Below are positions 1 through 8,066 of a stretch of DNA of 64,000 bases, one piece after another. This DNA comes from DASYQD01 sp036005845. Its GTDB lineage: Bacteria; Acidobacteriota; Thermoanaerobaculia; Multivoradales; JAIOJS01. The DNA lies in NCBI GenBank assembly GCA_036005845.1, contig DASYQD010000104.1:12561-76560 (forward strand), given 5' to 3'. Each line of letters begins with the position of its first letter. Position 1 is the first letter of the stretch. The position numbers and the translations under genes are program-made. A model generated the notes under the pieces. That model ran no database searches. It was not told where the DNA came from and worked only from the letters and a program-made list of their open reading frames with translations.

Positions 1-1
1 A

Positions 2-247
2 GTTGCCGTCGAGGCGATCCGCTTCACGCCGACCACCGACATCCACGCCGGCAAGGAGTGCGGCGGCCTGCGCTTCACCATCACCGACCGGCGCGCGCTG
101 CGCTCGGTCGAGGTGGGCCTGCGCGTCGCCGCGGCGCTCGTGCGCCTTTACCCGCGCGACTTCCCGGTCGACGCCATGCAGCCGCTGCTGCGCCATCGCG
201 CCACGCTCGAAGCGGTGCGCGCCGGCCGCTGGCCGCCGTCGGCGTAG
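2..247 (+). CDS. C-terminal end of a DUF1343/NamZ-family exo-beta-N-acetylmuramidase (5' truncated by window)
   Basis: The reading frame is open from base 2 to the TAG at 245-247 and gives about 81 residues. It carries the family's C-terminal pattern: FTPTTDIHAGKECGG, then a TDRRALRSVEVGL stretch and a LYPRDF segment. In the DUF1343/NamZ family these proteins release N-acetylmuramic acid from peptidoglycan fragments during cell-wall recycling. The catalytic N-terminal part lies outside the window, so activity cannot be judged. It converges on the gene ending at 263, with 15 bases between them. Confidence 0.75.
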   Translation, partial: VAVEAIRFTPTTDIHAGKECGGLRFTITDRRALRSVEVGLRVAAALVRLYPRDFPVDAMQPLLRHRATLEAVRAGRWPPSA

Positions 248-262
248 CAGCCCGCCGGGCGC

Positions 263-1195
263 TCAGTGCGTCCACGCAACGTGGACGAGGATGGCGCGAT
301 CGAGGCCCTGGTGCGTGATCGGCTCGGTCGCGGCGTACCAGAGGCTGCTGCCGACGTCGAAGGCGAGCCCCGTCGACAGGTGCGTGAAGGCGAGGCCGCC
401 GCCGAGGTAGGCGTCGCCCATCGCCGCTCCGCTGCTGCGGCCGCGCACGGCGAAGCCGGGACCGCTCATCGTGCCGGCGAGCCGCCGTCGCGGCAGCGGC
501 TGCCCGGCGACGAGGCGCGGCGAGATCGACCACGCGCTTCCCAGCGACCGCGTCCAACCGATGCCGGCGAACGGCGTCGCGAAATCGTAGCCGGCGCTCC
601 AGTCGAGCTCGCCGCGAGCTCCCGCATCCGGGCCGCTCACGATTCGATAGTCGAAACGAAAGCCTTCGACGTCGAGCCGCTCGAAGTAGGCGCCGGCAAG
701 GATCGTCCGCCGCCAGACGCCGCCGCTGCCTGAGCGCTCCCAGACCGCGTACCCGCCGGCGCCCCAATGCCGCACCTGCCCGCGCGGGCGGCCGAAGTCG
801 GCCATCGCCGGCAGCGCGAGGGGAACGCCCTCCTCGAAAGTCGCGCGCAACCGGTCGCGCGTGCCGTCGCCGGAGATGGAGGACTGGTCGTAGAAGACGA
901 GGCCGCCGAGGCCGAAACGCTCGCTGCGCGCCCACGTCGCGCCGGCAGCCGCCAGCCATCCCCGCGCATCGCCGAGGTCGGCGCCGGCCGACTCCCCACC
1001 GAGGTCGAACGTGGTCTGCCGCTCACCCGCGTGCAGCGGCCGAGCGGGCCACGGCAGCGCGAGCAGCCGGCCGTCCTGCAGGCTCTCGGGGAGATGCTCC
1101 GCCGTCCACGCCACGTCGGTGCGCGACGGCGCCGCCGCGAACGCGGGTGCCGCGAGACCGATGCCGAGCAGAGCGACGTACCAACGGCGGCGCAT
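263..1195 (-). CDS. Exported outer-membrane-like protein, unknown function
   Basis: The 310-residue product starts with a clear signal peptide (MRRRWYVALLGIGLAAPAFAAAPS). The rest is rich in Gly, Trp, Tyr and alternating hydrophobic residues (for example LGGLVFYDQSS and AILVHVAWTH near the C-terminus), as in a small outer-membrane beta-barrel. I recognise no catalytic motif. The TGA stop is 15 bases from the convergent NamZ-like gene, and the start lies 60 bases from the stop of the metalloprotease gene transcribed in the same direction. A barrel or periplasmic beta-protein is inferred; no named family is claimed. Confidence 0.6.
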   Translation of the reverse strand: MRRRWYVALLGIGLAAPAFAAAPSRTDVAWTAEHLPESLQDGRLLALPWPARPLHAGERQTTFDLGGESAGADLGDARGWLAAAGATWARSERFGLGGLVFYDQSSISGDGTRDRLRATFEEGVPLALPAMADFGRPRGQVRHWGAGGYAVWERSGSGGVWRRTILAGAYFERLDVEGFRFDYRIVSGPDAGARGELDWSAGYDFATPFAGIGWTRSLGSAWSISPRLVAGQPLPRRRLAGTMSGPGFAVRGRSSGAAMGDAYLGGGLAFTHLSTGLAFDVGSSLWYAATEPITHQGLDRAILVHVAWTH

Positions 1196-1255
1196 GTCGG
1201 GCTCCGGCCCTTGGAGGCTCGTTTTCGCGAATTCCTTCGCGCCGCGCCCATGCCG

Positions 1256-1759
1256 CTAGGTCTCGCCCTCCGGCACGAGCTGCCGGAAGAGGCTCGACTC
1301 GCGCTTGTAGAAGCCTTCGGTGTGGAACGTCTCGGCGAGCTTGAGCAGCTCGTAGTCGAGGTGGTGGCCGATCTCGTGAAGGAACGTGCGCAGGAAGGTG
1401 CGGAACGCCACCACCTGTTTCTTCTGCGCCGTCCGCATCCACAGCGTGATCGTCGGCGCCACGCCGGGCTTCGTGGGGTCGTAGTAGCCGTGCAACTCGC
1501 CCCAGTCGCGGCTCGGCCGCGCGGCGAGCACCGAGATCCGCACCGGCGGCAGCTTCAGCTGCCGCAGCATCGCCTCGGCGAGCCGCTGGCAGGCGGCCTC
1601 GGTGGCGCGGCGGTCCTCGTCGGCGAGGGCCTCGCCGACGTCGCCGACCAGCGGCCGCAACGCCGCCGCATCGGGCAACTCCACCGTCTCCACCGCGTCG
1701 CTCTGCCGGTAGATCCGCTTGTTCCGCGCCGACAGGCGCTCGTAGTAAGCGAACGGCAT
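1256..1759 (-). CDS. Small zincin-type metalloprotease-like protein with HEIGHHLDY motif
   Basis: The predicted product is 167 residues. A zincin helix, HEIGHHLDY, sits near residue 128: two zinc-binding histidines and the general-base glutamate are present, and the third ligand may be one of the downstream Glu residues. No signal peptide is visible, so it is probably cytoplasmic. The start at 1759 is chosen because AGAGG lies about 7 bases upstream of this ATG. The open frame extends further upstream, but only through low-quality sequence. The region before the ATG is a perfect three-copy 11-bp repeat carrying that ribosome binding site. The substrate is unknown. Confidence 0.6.
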   Translation of the reverse strand: MPFAYYERLSARNKRIYRQSDAVETVELPDAAALRPLVGDVGEALADEDRRATEAACQRLAEAMLRQLKLPPVRISVLAARPSRDWGELHGYYDPTKPGVAPTITLWMRTAQKKQVVAFRTFLRTFLHEIGHHLDYELLKLAETFHTEGFYKRESSLFRQLVPEGET

Positions 1760-1791
1760 CTGGATGACCTCTGGATGACCTCTGGATGACC
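1759..1791. repeat. Three perfect 11-bp tandem copies (TCTGGATGACC) at the metalloprotease start
   Basis: Bases 1759-1769, 1770-1780 and 1781-1791 are identical. Read on the minus strand the unit is GGTCATCCAGA, and each junction creates AGAGGTCATCCAGATG or a near copy. The repeat therefore multiplies a Shine-Dalgarno-like AGAGG at 11-base intervals directly before the ATG at 1759. Slippage by one unit would change the leader but not the protein. Confidence 0.85.
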
Positions 1792-1816
1792 GGCGCGCGA
1801 GCTTAGCCGGCTCGGC

Positions 1817-1846
1817 CCACCCTGCCGGGTGGGGGGCTCCCCACCC
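1817..1846. promoter_or_regulatory. Nested inverted repeats: 6-4-6 operator-like site CCACCC-TGCC-GGGTGG with an overlapping 8-4-8 palindrome
   Basis: CCACCC (1817-1822) and GGGTGG (1827-1832) are perfect inverted halves separated by 4 bases. They overlap GGGTGGGG (1827-1834)/CCCCACCC (1839-1846), again with a 4-base spacer. The site lies between the divergent metalloprotease gene (start 1759) and membrane-protein gene (start 1962). The same 6-4-6 geometry recurs upstream of several stress genes in this window. Confidence 0.55.
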
Positions 1847-1961
1847 GTCCGCTCCGCGCCGCTCGCGTCGTGGGGTGTCGGAGCGCCCGGCGTGCGCCCC
1901 TACGCTGCCACCCATGAGCCGAGCCGCGCGAGGGCTGAGCCCTGCGGCGAGGAGGGCCAAC

Positions 1962-2627
1962 ATGGACGCCGTGCTCACCAAGGTCTTCGGACCGCGAGTG
2001 TCCGCCGAGCTGATGGCGGAGCGCCGACTGCAGTACCTGCTGCCGACGCTGGCGCTCGGCGCCGCCGCGCTGCTGCTGGTCGGCTCGATCTTCCTGCCCT
2101 ATTGGCGGATGACGCTGCTGGCGCCGCAGTATCCGCACGGCCTGCGCGTCGATGCCTACCTCAACCACCTCGACGGCGACGTGCGCGAGATCGACGGGCT
2201 CAACCACTACATCGGCATGCGCCCGCTCGCCGAGGCCGCCAAGCTCGAGCGCTCGCTGTCGATCGCAGCACTCCTGGTGATCGCCATGCTCGTCGTCGCC
2301 GCCATCTACATCCACAACCGCTGGGCCGCCCTGCTGACGCTGCCGGCGCTGCTCTTCCCGGCGGTCTTCCTGGCCGACATGCACTACTGGCTGCAGCAGT
2401 TCGGCACCCACCTCGACCCCGACGCGCCGCTCTCGTCGTCGGTGCGGCCGTTCGTGCAGCCGGTGCTGGGGCGCGGCGCCGTCGGCCAGTTCGGGACCGT
2501 CGCGGCACCCGGCATCGGCCTCGTGCTGGCGGCGCTGGCCTCGCTCGCCATCCTCGGGGGGCTCTGGCTGCACCGGCGGGCCTACAAGCCACTGGGGGAC
2601 GGGGTCGGCGGTCCGGCCACCCGATGA
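1962..2627 (+). CDS. Multi-pass integral membrane protein, unknown function
   Basis: The 221-residue protein has about four membrane segments: LLPTLALGAAALLLVGSIF near residue 30, a segment near residue 105 (IAALLVIAMLVVAAIYI), LLTLPALLFPAVFLA near residue 125, and a C-terminal one (IGLVLAALASLAILGGLWL). A conserved-looking DGLNHYIGMRPL motif lies between the first and second. The start at 1962 is preceded by GGAGGG with 5 bases spacing, whereas the in-frame ATG at 1914 has no such site. The motif is reminiscent of membrane proteins encoded near copper/respiratory accessory genes, but I cannot assign a function. A 6-4-6 operator-like repeat lies 130 bases upstream. Confidence 0.7.
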   Translation: MDAVLTKVFGPRVSAELMAERRLQYLLPTLALGAAALLLVGSIFLPYWRMTLLAPQYPHGLRVDAYLNHLDGDVREIDGLNHYIGMRPLAEAAKLERSLSIAALLVIAMLVVAAIYIHNRWAALLTLPALLFPAVFLADMHYWLQQFGTHLDPDAPLSSSVRPFVQPVLGRGAVGQFGTVAAPGIGLVLAALASLAILGGLWLHRRAYKPLGDGVGGPATR

Positions 2628-2690
2628 ACACCACCGGCGTCGCCATGCCGCCGCAGACGCTGAAGAGCTGAGCGATCGCGGCGCGCCGGC

Positions 2691-5600
2691 GTGCGGCACC
2701 CCTGGCGCGGGCGAACGGCTCGGGTTCTGGCATACTCGGCGAGATCCTTGGATGGCGGCGCGCGGGGGGTGACGTCGACGCAGCGGCGAAGCGCTGGGCC
2801 CGGTCGGTGCTTGCGGCCCTCCGTCGCGTGGGTCGTCGGAGCGGCGTGCACGCTGCTCTCACCGCGGCCGGCGGGCGCCCTCGATCCGGCGTTGCCGGTG
2901 TGGCGCAACGTGCAGGACGTCTGGGGCGTCGACGACGGCCTGCCGCAGGGCTCGGTCAACGCGCTCGCGCAAACGCCTGACGGTTATCTCTGGGTCGGCA
3001 CCTACGACGGCCTGGCGCGGTTCGACGGCAATCGCTTCGAGGTCTTCCGGCCCGGCACGACGCCCGGCCTGCAGAGCGCCGCCATCCGCGCCATGCTCGC
3101 CGACCGCCGCGGCCGGTTGTGGATCGGCACCGGCGGCGGCGGCGTCAGCGTCCGCGAGACCGACGGCAGCATCCACCAGCTCGCCGCCACCGGCGGCTGG
3201 CTGGTTCGCGCGCTCGCCGAGGCGGCCGACGGCACCATCTGGATCGGCACCTCGGCGCGAGGTTTGGCGAAGAGCTCGCCGCGCGGCGAGGTGACGAGCG
3301 TCGCGCGCGGCGAGCTCGACTCGGTGACGGCGCTGCTCGCCGACCGCGACGGCGCGCTGCTCGTCGGCACCGACGGGCACGGCCTCTGGCGCCTCGGCGC
3401 CGAGCGCGGCAGCAGTCCGCTGCGCCTCGACACCGGCGGCGCCAGCGTGGTCGTGTCGCTCTTCCGCGACCGTCGCGGCGAGCTGTGGGCGGGCACGGCA
3501 GGGTCGGGCCTCCTGCACGAGGTGGCGGGCCGCTTCGTGAGCGTCAGCGCGACCGACCTCGGCTCGTCGACGGTCTCGGCGCTCTGCGAGGACGGCAGCG
3601 GCTCGCTGTGGATCGCCACCGGCAGCGGCGGGCTGGTGCGGCGGCGGGGCAGCGGGTTCGAGCGCTACTCGCGTGCCACCGGCCTCCCTCACGACGTGCT
3701 CTCAGCGCTGCTCGAGGATCGGGAAGGCGCGCTCTGGGTGGGCATGGCGGCCGCGGGGCTGGTGCGCCTGCAGGGCGCGAGCTTCTCTACGCTCGGCGCG
3801 GCGGACGGGCTGGCCGACGAGACGGTGTACTCGGTGGCGGAGGGGCCGGCGGGATCTCTCTGGGTGGCGGCGGCCGGCGGCACGCTTTCCTATCGCAACG
3901 GGTCGCGCTTGACGCGCTTCACCTCCGTCGCACTGCCTGCCATTCCCGAGCGCACGCCGCTGCGCTCGCTGGCGTTCTCGCCCAATGGCGACCTGTGGGT
4001 CGGCACTTACGGCGGCGGCGTCCTGCAGCGCAGCGGCGGCGTCTGGCGCCGGCACACCGAGGCGCAGGGGCTGCCGAACGACCACGTGCGCACCGTCATG
4101 GTGGACGCCGCGGGGACGGTGTGGGCCGCCACCATCCGCGGCCTCGGCCGCTACCGCGACGGCGCGTGGGTCACCTTCGATCGCCGGCAGGGCCTGCCTT
4201 CCGCCTCCTTCATCGCGCTGGCCGCGGGGGCCGGCGGCACGACGTGGTTCGGCATGGATGGCGGCGGTCTCGGAAGAATGGACGCCGACGGCACGCTGCA
4301 CGTGCTCGACCATGGCGACGGCTTGCCGAGCGACGTCGTCCTCTCGCTGCGCCTGGGTAGCGAGTCGGGCGGCGACGGCGACACGTTGTGGATCGGCACC
4401 AACGGCGGGCTGGCGCAGCTGCAGAAGGGCAGGCTCGCGACGTGGACGAGCCGCGACGGTCTGCCCTCCGACAACGTGGCGCAGCTCGCCGAGGACCGCA
4501 GCGGCCACCTCTGGGTCGGCACCTCGACCGGCGTGGCGAGGATCACGCTCGCCGGCCTCCGTCGCGGCTCGCCGCTGCCGGTGCGCGTCTTCTCGCACGG
4601 CGACGGCATCGCCAACAGCCAGTCGACGGGGCCGTCGAACGGTCCGCTGGTGGCGGCCGACGGCCGCCTCTGGTTCCCCACCCTCGGCGGTCTCGCCGTC
4701 GTCGATCCGGCACGCCTCCAGGTCGACGAGGTGCCACCGATCGTCCACGTCGAACAGATCACCGCCGACGGCGTGGCGCTGCCGCTCGCGGGCGCGCTGC
4801 ACATCCCGCGCGGCACCGGCCACCTGGAGATCCAGTACACCGGCATCTGCACCCGCGCCGGAAACCTCGTCCGTTTCCGCCATCGCCTCGCCGGCTTCGA
4901 CCGCGACTGGGTCGACGCCGGCACGCGGCGCATCGCCTACTACACCGCCGTGCCGCCCGGCGACTACCGCTTCGAAGTGGTCGCCGAGAACGCCGACGGG
5001 CGGCGTGGCTCTTCGGCGCTCGCGCTGGCGATCCCCAAGCGCCTCTGGGAGATGACCTGGTTCCGGCTCGGCGCCGCGCTGCTCCTCGCCCTCGCCGTCC
5101 TCGCCGCGGTGCGCACGCGCATCCACGCGCTGCAGAAACGCCAGCACGAGCTGGAGGCGATCGTCACCCACCGCACCTCCGAGCTGCGGGCGCAGAACGA
5201 GACGCTGGTGGCGGTGGTCGACGCGGCCGAGACGCTGTTCGGCGCCGACTCGTGGGAGCCGGTCATCGCCGGCGTGCTCGAGCGGCTCGGCAGCGCGCTC
5301 GGCGCCGACCGCGTGGCGGTGCTGGAGAGCCACCAGCGCGCCGACGGCGTCTGGGTGTCCACCTTCCGCGCCGGCTGGCACCGCGCCGGGGTGCCGGCGC
5401 TGGAGACCAGCGCCATGCACGAGCAGCCGTTCGAGGCCAGCGGCGTCGGCCGCTGGCTCGAGCTGCTGAGGAAGGGCGAGCCGGTCATCGGCCGGCTGCA
5501 GGACCTGCCCGCCGAAGAGGCGCGCATCCTGGCGCGGCAGCACGTCGCCTCCCTCGCCGTGGTGCCGGTCTTCGCCGGCGGCACGTTCTGGGGCTTCATC

Positions 5601-6623
5601 GGCATCGACGACTGCACGCGGGCGCGGGTGTGGTCGAGCACCGAGGTGCTGTCGATGCGCATCGCCGCCGAGACGCTGGGCGCGGCGATCGCCGACAAGC
5701 AGCGCGGCGCGGCGGTGCGCGCCAGCGAGGAGCGCTATCACCGGCTGTTCGAAGACAGCCTCGGCCTGGTCTGCACGCACACGCTCGACGGCGAGCTGCT
5801 CTCCATCAACCTGGCGGCCGCGCGCGCCATCGGATTGCCGCCGGCCTCGCTGGTCGGCAGGAACATCGGCGCCCTGCTCGCCGAGGACGCCAAGCCTCTC
5901 TTCGCCAAGTACCTCGCGGCGATCGCCGAGCGCGGCCAGGCGGTCGGCGAGATGCACATCCAGACCCACGACGGCGAGCGGGTCTGGCAGTACAGCAACC
6001 GGCTGATGCGCGACGGCGACGGGTCGGCCTACGTCGTCGGCCACGCCCTCGACGTCACCGAGCGGCGCCGGCTGGAGGAGCTGCTGCGCGAGCGCGCGCT
6101 CACCGACTCGCTCACCGGCGTCGCCAACCGCGCCATGTTCGACGACCGCCTGGCGCAGGCGGTGGCCCGTGCCGCGCGGCAGGAGAGGACGAGCGGCAGC
6201 GGCGAGCAGCTCGCCCTGGTGCTGCTCGACCTCGACGACTTCAAGCGCACCAACGACACCCTGGGCCACCTCGTCGGCGACGGCATGCTGCGCGAGGTCG
6301 CGACGCGATTGCGCCGCGTGCTGCGCAAATCGGACACCGTGGCGCGGCTCGGCGGCGACGAGTTCGCCGTCATCCTCACCTCCGTCGGCTCGCGCCAGCG
6401 CGCCGAGGGCGTGCTGAACAAGCTGCAGGCGGAGCTGGCACCGCCGCTCATGCTCGACGGAGAACAGGAAGTGCCGATCGGCGTCAGCCTCGGCATGGCC
6501 CTCTACCCCGAGCACGGCAGGACCGTCGAGGCGCTGATGGCGCAGGCCGACGCCGCGATGTACGCGGCGAAGCGCGCCGGCAAGAACCAGGCGAGACTGG
6601 CGGCCGCGAGCGTCGAGCCTTGA
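2691..6623 (+). CDS. Two-component-propeller sensor diguanylate cyclase (Reg_prop, Y_Y_Y, TM, GAF, PAS, GGDEF)
   Basis: The 1310-residue protein probably makes c-di-GMP in response to a periplasmic signal. A signal-like segment near residues 40-63 is followed by some dozen beta-propeller repeats of the type DGYLWVGTYDGLARFDG (about 70-650), a Y_Y_Y domain (about 700-780), one transmembrane helix near 790-808, a coiled linker, a GAF domain (about 855-1000), a PAS domain (about 1010-1130) and a GGDEF domain (about 1140-1305). The active-site LGGDEF is intact, and the RKSD five residues before it matches the RxxD inhibitory site. Proteins of this propeller type usually end in a histidine kinase; here the output is a cyclase. 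The start is uncertain: GTG at 2769 would place the signal peptide closer to the N-terminus. An orphan antitoxin gene follows at 6644. Confidence 0.85.
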   Translation: MRHPWRGRTARVLAYSARSLDGGARGVTSTQRRSAGPGRCLRPSVAWVVGAACTLLSPRPAGALDPALPVWRNVQDVWGVDDGLPQGSVNALAQTPDGYLWVGTYDGLARFDGNRFEVFRPGTTPGLQSAAIRAMLADRRGRLWIGTGGGGVSVRETDGSIHQLAATGGWLVRALAEAADGTIWIGTSARGLAKSSPRGEVTSVARGELDSVTALLADRDGALLVGTDGHGLWRLGAERGSSPLRLDTGGASVVVSLFRDRRGELWAGTAGSGLLHEVAGRFVSVSATDLGSSTVSALCEDGSGSLWIATGSGGLVRRRGSGFERYSRATGLPHDVLSALLEDREGALWVGMAAAGLVRLQGASFSTLGAADGLADETVYSVAEGPAGSLWVAAAGGTLSYRNGSRLTRFTSVALPAIPERTPLRSLAFSPNGDLWVGTYGGGVLQRSGGVWRRHTEAQGLPNDHVRTVMVDAAGTVWAATIRGLGRYRDGAWVTFDRRQGLPSASFIALAAGAGGTTWFGMDGGGLGRMDADGTLHVLDHGDGLPSDVVLSLRLGSESGGDGDTLWIGTNGGLAQLQKGRLATWTSRDGLPSDNVAQLAEDRSGHLWVGTSTGVARITLAGLRRGSPLPVRVFSHGDGIANSQSTGPSNGPLVAADGRLWFPTLGGLAVVDPARLQVDEVPPIVHVEQITADGVALPLAGALHIPRGTGHLEIQYTGICTRAGNLVRFRHRLAGFDRDWVDAGTRRIAYYTAVPPGDYRFEVVAENADGRRGSSALALAIPKRLWEMTWFRLGAALLLALAVLAAVRTRIHALQKRQHELEAIVTHRTSELRAQNETLVAVVDAAETLFGADSWEPVIAGVLERLGSALGADRVAVLESHQRADGVWVSTFRAGWHRAGVPALETSAMHEQPFEASGVGRWLELLRKGEPVIGRLQDLPAEEARILARQHVASLAVVPVFAGGTFWGFIGIDDCTRARVWSSTEVLSMRIAAETLGAAIADKQRGAAVRASEERYHRLFEDSLGLVCTHTLDGELLSINLAAARAIGLPPASLVGRNIGALLAEDAKPLFAKYLAAIAERGQAVGEMHIQTHDGERVWQYSNRLMRDGDGSAYVVGHALDVTERRRLEELLRERALTDSLTGVANRAMFDDRLAQAVARAARQERTSGSGEQLALVLLDLDDFKRTNDTLGHLVGDGMLREVATRLRRVLRKSDTVARLGGDEFAVILTSVGSRQRAEGVLNKLQAELAPPLMLDGEQEVPIGVSLGMALYPEHGRTVEALMAQADAAMYAAKRAGKNQARLAAASVEP

Positions 6624-6643
6624 GCTTGCCAAATTTTGCCAAC

Positions 6644-6793
6644 ATGTCCAGCAGCGAGTACGTTCGGGAGCTCATCCGTAAGGACCAGGACCGCCAGCGA
6701 CTGCGCGAGCGGCTGCTGGTCGGGGCGGCCTCCAAGCCAACGAAGGCCGTGGATCGGCATTACTTCGAGTCGCTGCGCAAGGGTGTGGAATGA
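6644..6793 (+). CDS. Orphan ParD-like antitoxin, apparently shortened
   Basis: The 49-residue product (MSSSEYVRELIRKDQDRQRL, then a C-terminal YFESLRKGVE) matches the C-terminal half of ParD/CopG-type antitoxins, including the SEYVRELIRKDQ helix and the toxin-wrapping tail. In frame just upstream, SLPNFAN resembles the ParD beginning (a SLP motif), so the DNA-binding ribbon region may have suffered an internal deletion. No ParE toxin follows: the next 14 bases lead into the convergent radical SAM gene. It begins 20 bases after the cyclase stop. It may be a relic or an anti-addiction remnant. Confidence 0.55.
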   Translation: MSSSEYVRELIRKDQDRQRLRERLLVGAASKPTKAVDRHYFESLRKGVE

Positions 6794-6807
6794 CGTCCGC
6801 AAGTCGC

Positions 6808-8052
6808 TCAGGCCGCCTGGCGCGTTGCGAATTCCTGTAGGCGCCGCTCGAAGCGGTTCGCGAAGACGCGCTTCATCGCCTCCAGCTTGAACGACTGCCA
6901 ACGGTAGCGGCGAGGAGACAAGTCGGCGCACTCTTCCGGCAGCATCACCAGCGAGACGTGCACGTTGGGAGCGCAACCGATGGGGAGGTGCGCCTCCATG
7001 CAGGCCTCGTAGAGGCGGCGGAAGACGGGCACGAGGTCCTCGGTGCGCGGCGGCTCGAGGTCGGCGAGGTCGGTGCCGACGAGCGGGCGGAAGACGCAGA
7101 CGGTGGGGACGGCGCCGACGGCGGTGATCCAGTCGATGGCGGCGATCGAGGACTCCGGCGGCTCGAGGCCGGCGATGATCTCGCCGTTGGTCACCCACGG
7201 CTCGTGGCGCGGCCCGCGGCGGCCGAGGTTGGCGCAGTAGCGGATCGCCTCGAGGTAGAAGTCGAGGCCGTACTCCTCGTGCTTGCCGGGACAGATGTCG
7301 CGGAAGCGCTCGGGGTCGAAGATCTCGAAGCAGAAGGAGACGCGGTTGACGCCCATCTCGCGCAGCTCGTCGTAGCGCGTCAGGTCGCGGTGCGGCGGCG
7401 TCTGCACGCCGACGAGCAGCCCGGTCTCGGCCTTGATGCGGCGGATGTAGGGCTCGAGGATGTCGAGGTAGGTATCGCCGTCGTAGTGGCCGGTGTTGAA
7501 GTCGACGTAGGTGATCCCCGAGCCTTCGCGCGCCGCGCGCACCACCCGCAGCACCTCGTCCACCGACTTCTCGTCGGCGTCGTCGACGCCGAGGTTGAGA
7601 CCCACCGAGCAGAACTTGCAGTTGACCTTCGCCGGCTTCTGCGTCCAGTACTCGCAGACCTTCGCCTGGTAGATGCCGAGATAGGTGCCCTGCAGCGTGC
7701 CGATGCGCGTCATCGGCTTGCCCGACGGCAGCGTCTCGTCGTACCAGTCGGGCCGCGGCGACAGCTCGACGGGGGCGACCGGCTCGCCGCCGCGCCAGAT
7801 CCAGTAGCGCCCCGCGCCGCTCCGGTGCAGCACGTACGGCGAGCGCTTGGCGAAGGGCTCAGACACCGGCACGTTGGTCCACAGGCCGCCGGGGAGGATC
7901 GCCTCCAGCCCGCTGCCGAGACCGGCGCGCGTGCGCAGGATCGGGCGGCCGCCGTCGTCCTGGACGAGGCACGAGTCGTCGAGGCGGATGCCCTGGCAGT
8001 AGAGGTCGAGCTTGAGCAGGGCGGGGTTGGTGCGCAGCGCGGCGACATTCAT
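6808..8052 (-). CDS. Radical SAM protein with atypical C-x11-C-x2-C cluster motif
   Basis: The predicted protein is 414 residues. The cysteines that would bind a [4Fe-4S] cluster are C133, C145 and C148 in KVCEYWTQKPAKVNCKFC, a C-x11-C-x2-C spacing rather than the usual C-x3-C-x2-C. Downstream, DFNTGHYDGDTYLD, VGVQTPPH and VNRVSFCFEIFDPE fit the strands of a radical SAM barrel. The fold resembles uncharacterised radical SAM proteins found in amino-acid or nitrile-related clusters. It is the last gene of a four-gene minus-strand operon and starts 14 bases after the monooxygenase stop. The start is the ATG at 8052 in MNVAALRTN. The substrate is unknown; an aromatic amino acid derivative is an inference from its neighbours. 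Confidence 0.7.
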   Translation of the reverse strand: MNVAALRTNPALLKLDLYCQGIRLDDSCLVQDDGGRPILRTRAGLGSGLEAILPGGLWTNVPVSEPFAKRSPYVLHRSGAGRYWIWRGGEPVAPVELSPRPDWYDETLPSGKPMTRIGTLQGTYLGIYQAKVCEYWTQKPAKVNCKFCSVGLNLGVDDADEKSVDEVLRVVRAAREGSGITYVDFNTGHYDGDTYLDILEPYIRRIKAETGLLVGVQTPPHRDLTRYDELREMGVNRVSFCFEIFDPERFRDICPGKHEEYGLDFYLEAIRYCANLGRRGPRHEPWVTNGEIIAGLEPPESSIAAIDWITAVGAVPTVCVFRPLVGTDLADLEPPRTEDLVPVFRRLYEACMEAHLPIGCAPNVHVSLVMLPEECADLSPRRYRWQSFKLEAMKRVFANRFERRLQEFATRQAA

Positions 8053-8066
8053 GCTTCGGTCCCTCG

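Noticed and set aside
3702..6632. A 976-codon minus-strand open frame opposite the cyclase gene
   Set aside because: Translation is repetitive and matches no fold; the plus-strand gene has intact propeller, GAF, PAS and GGDEF motifs.
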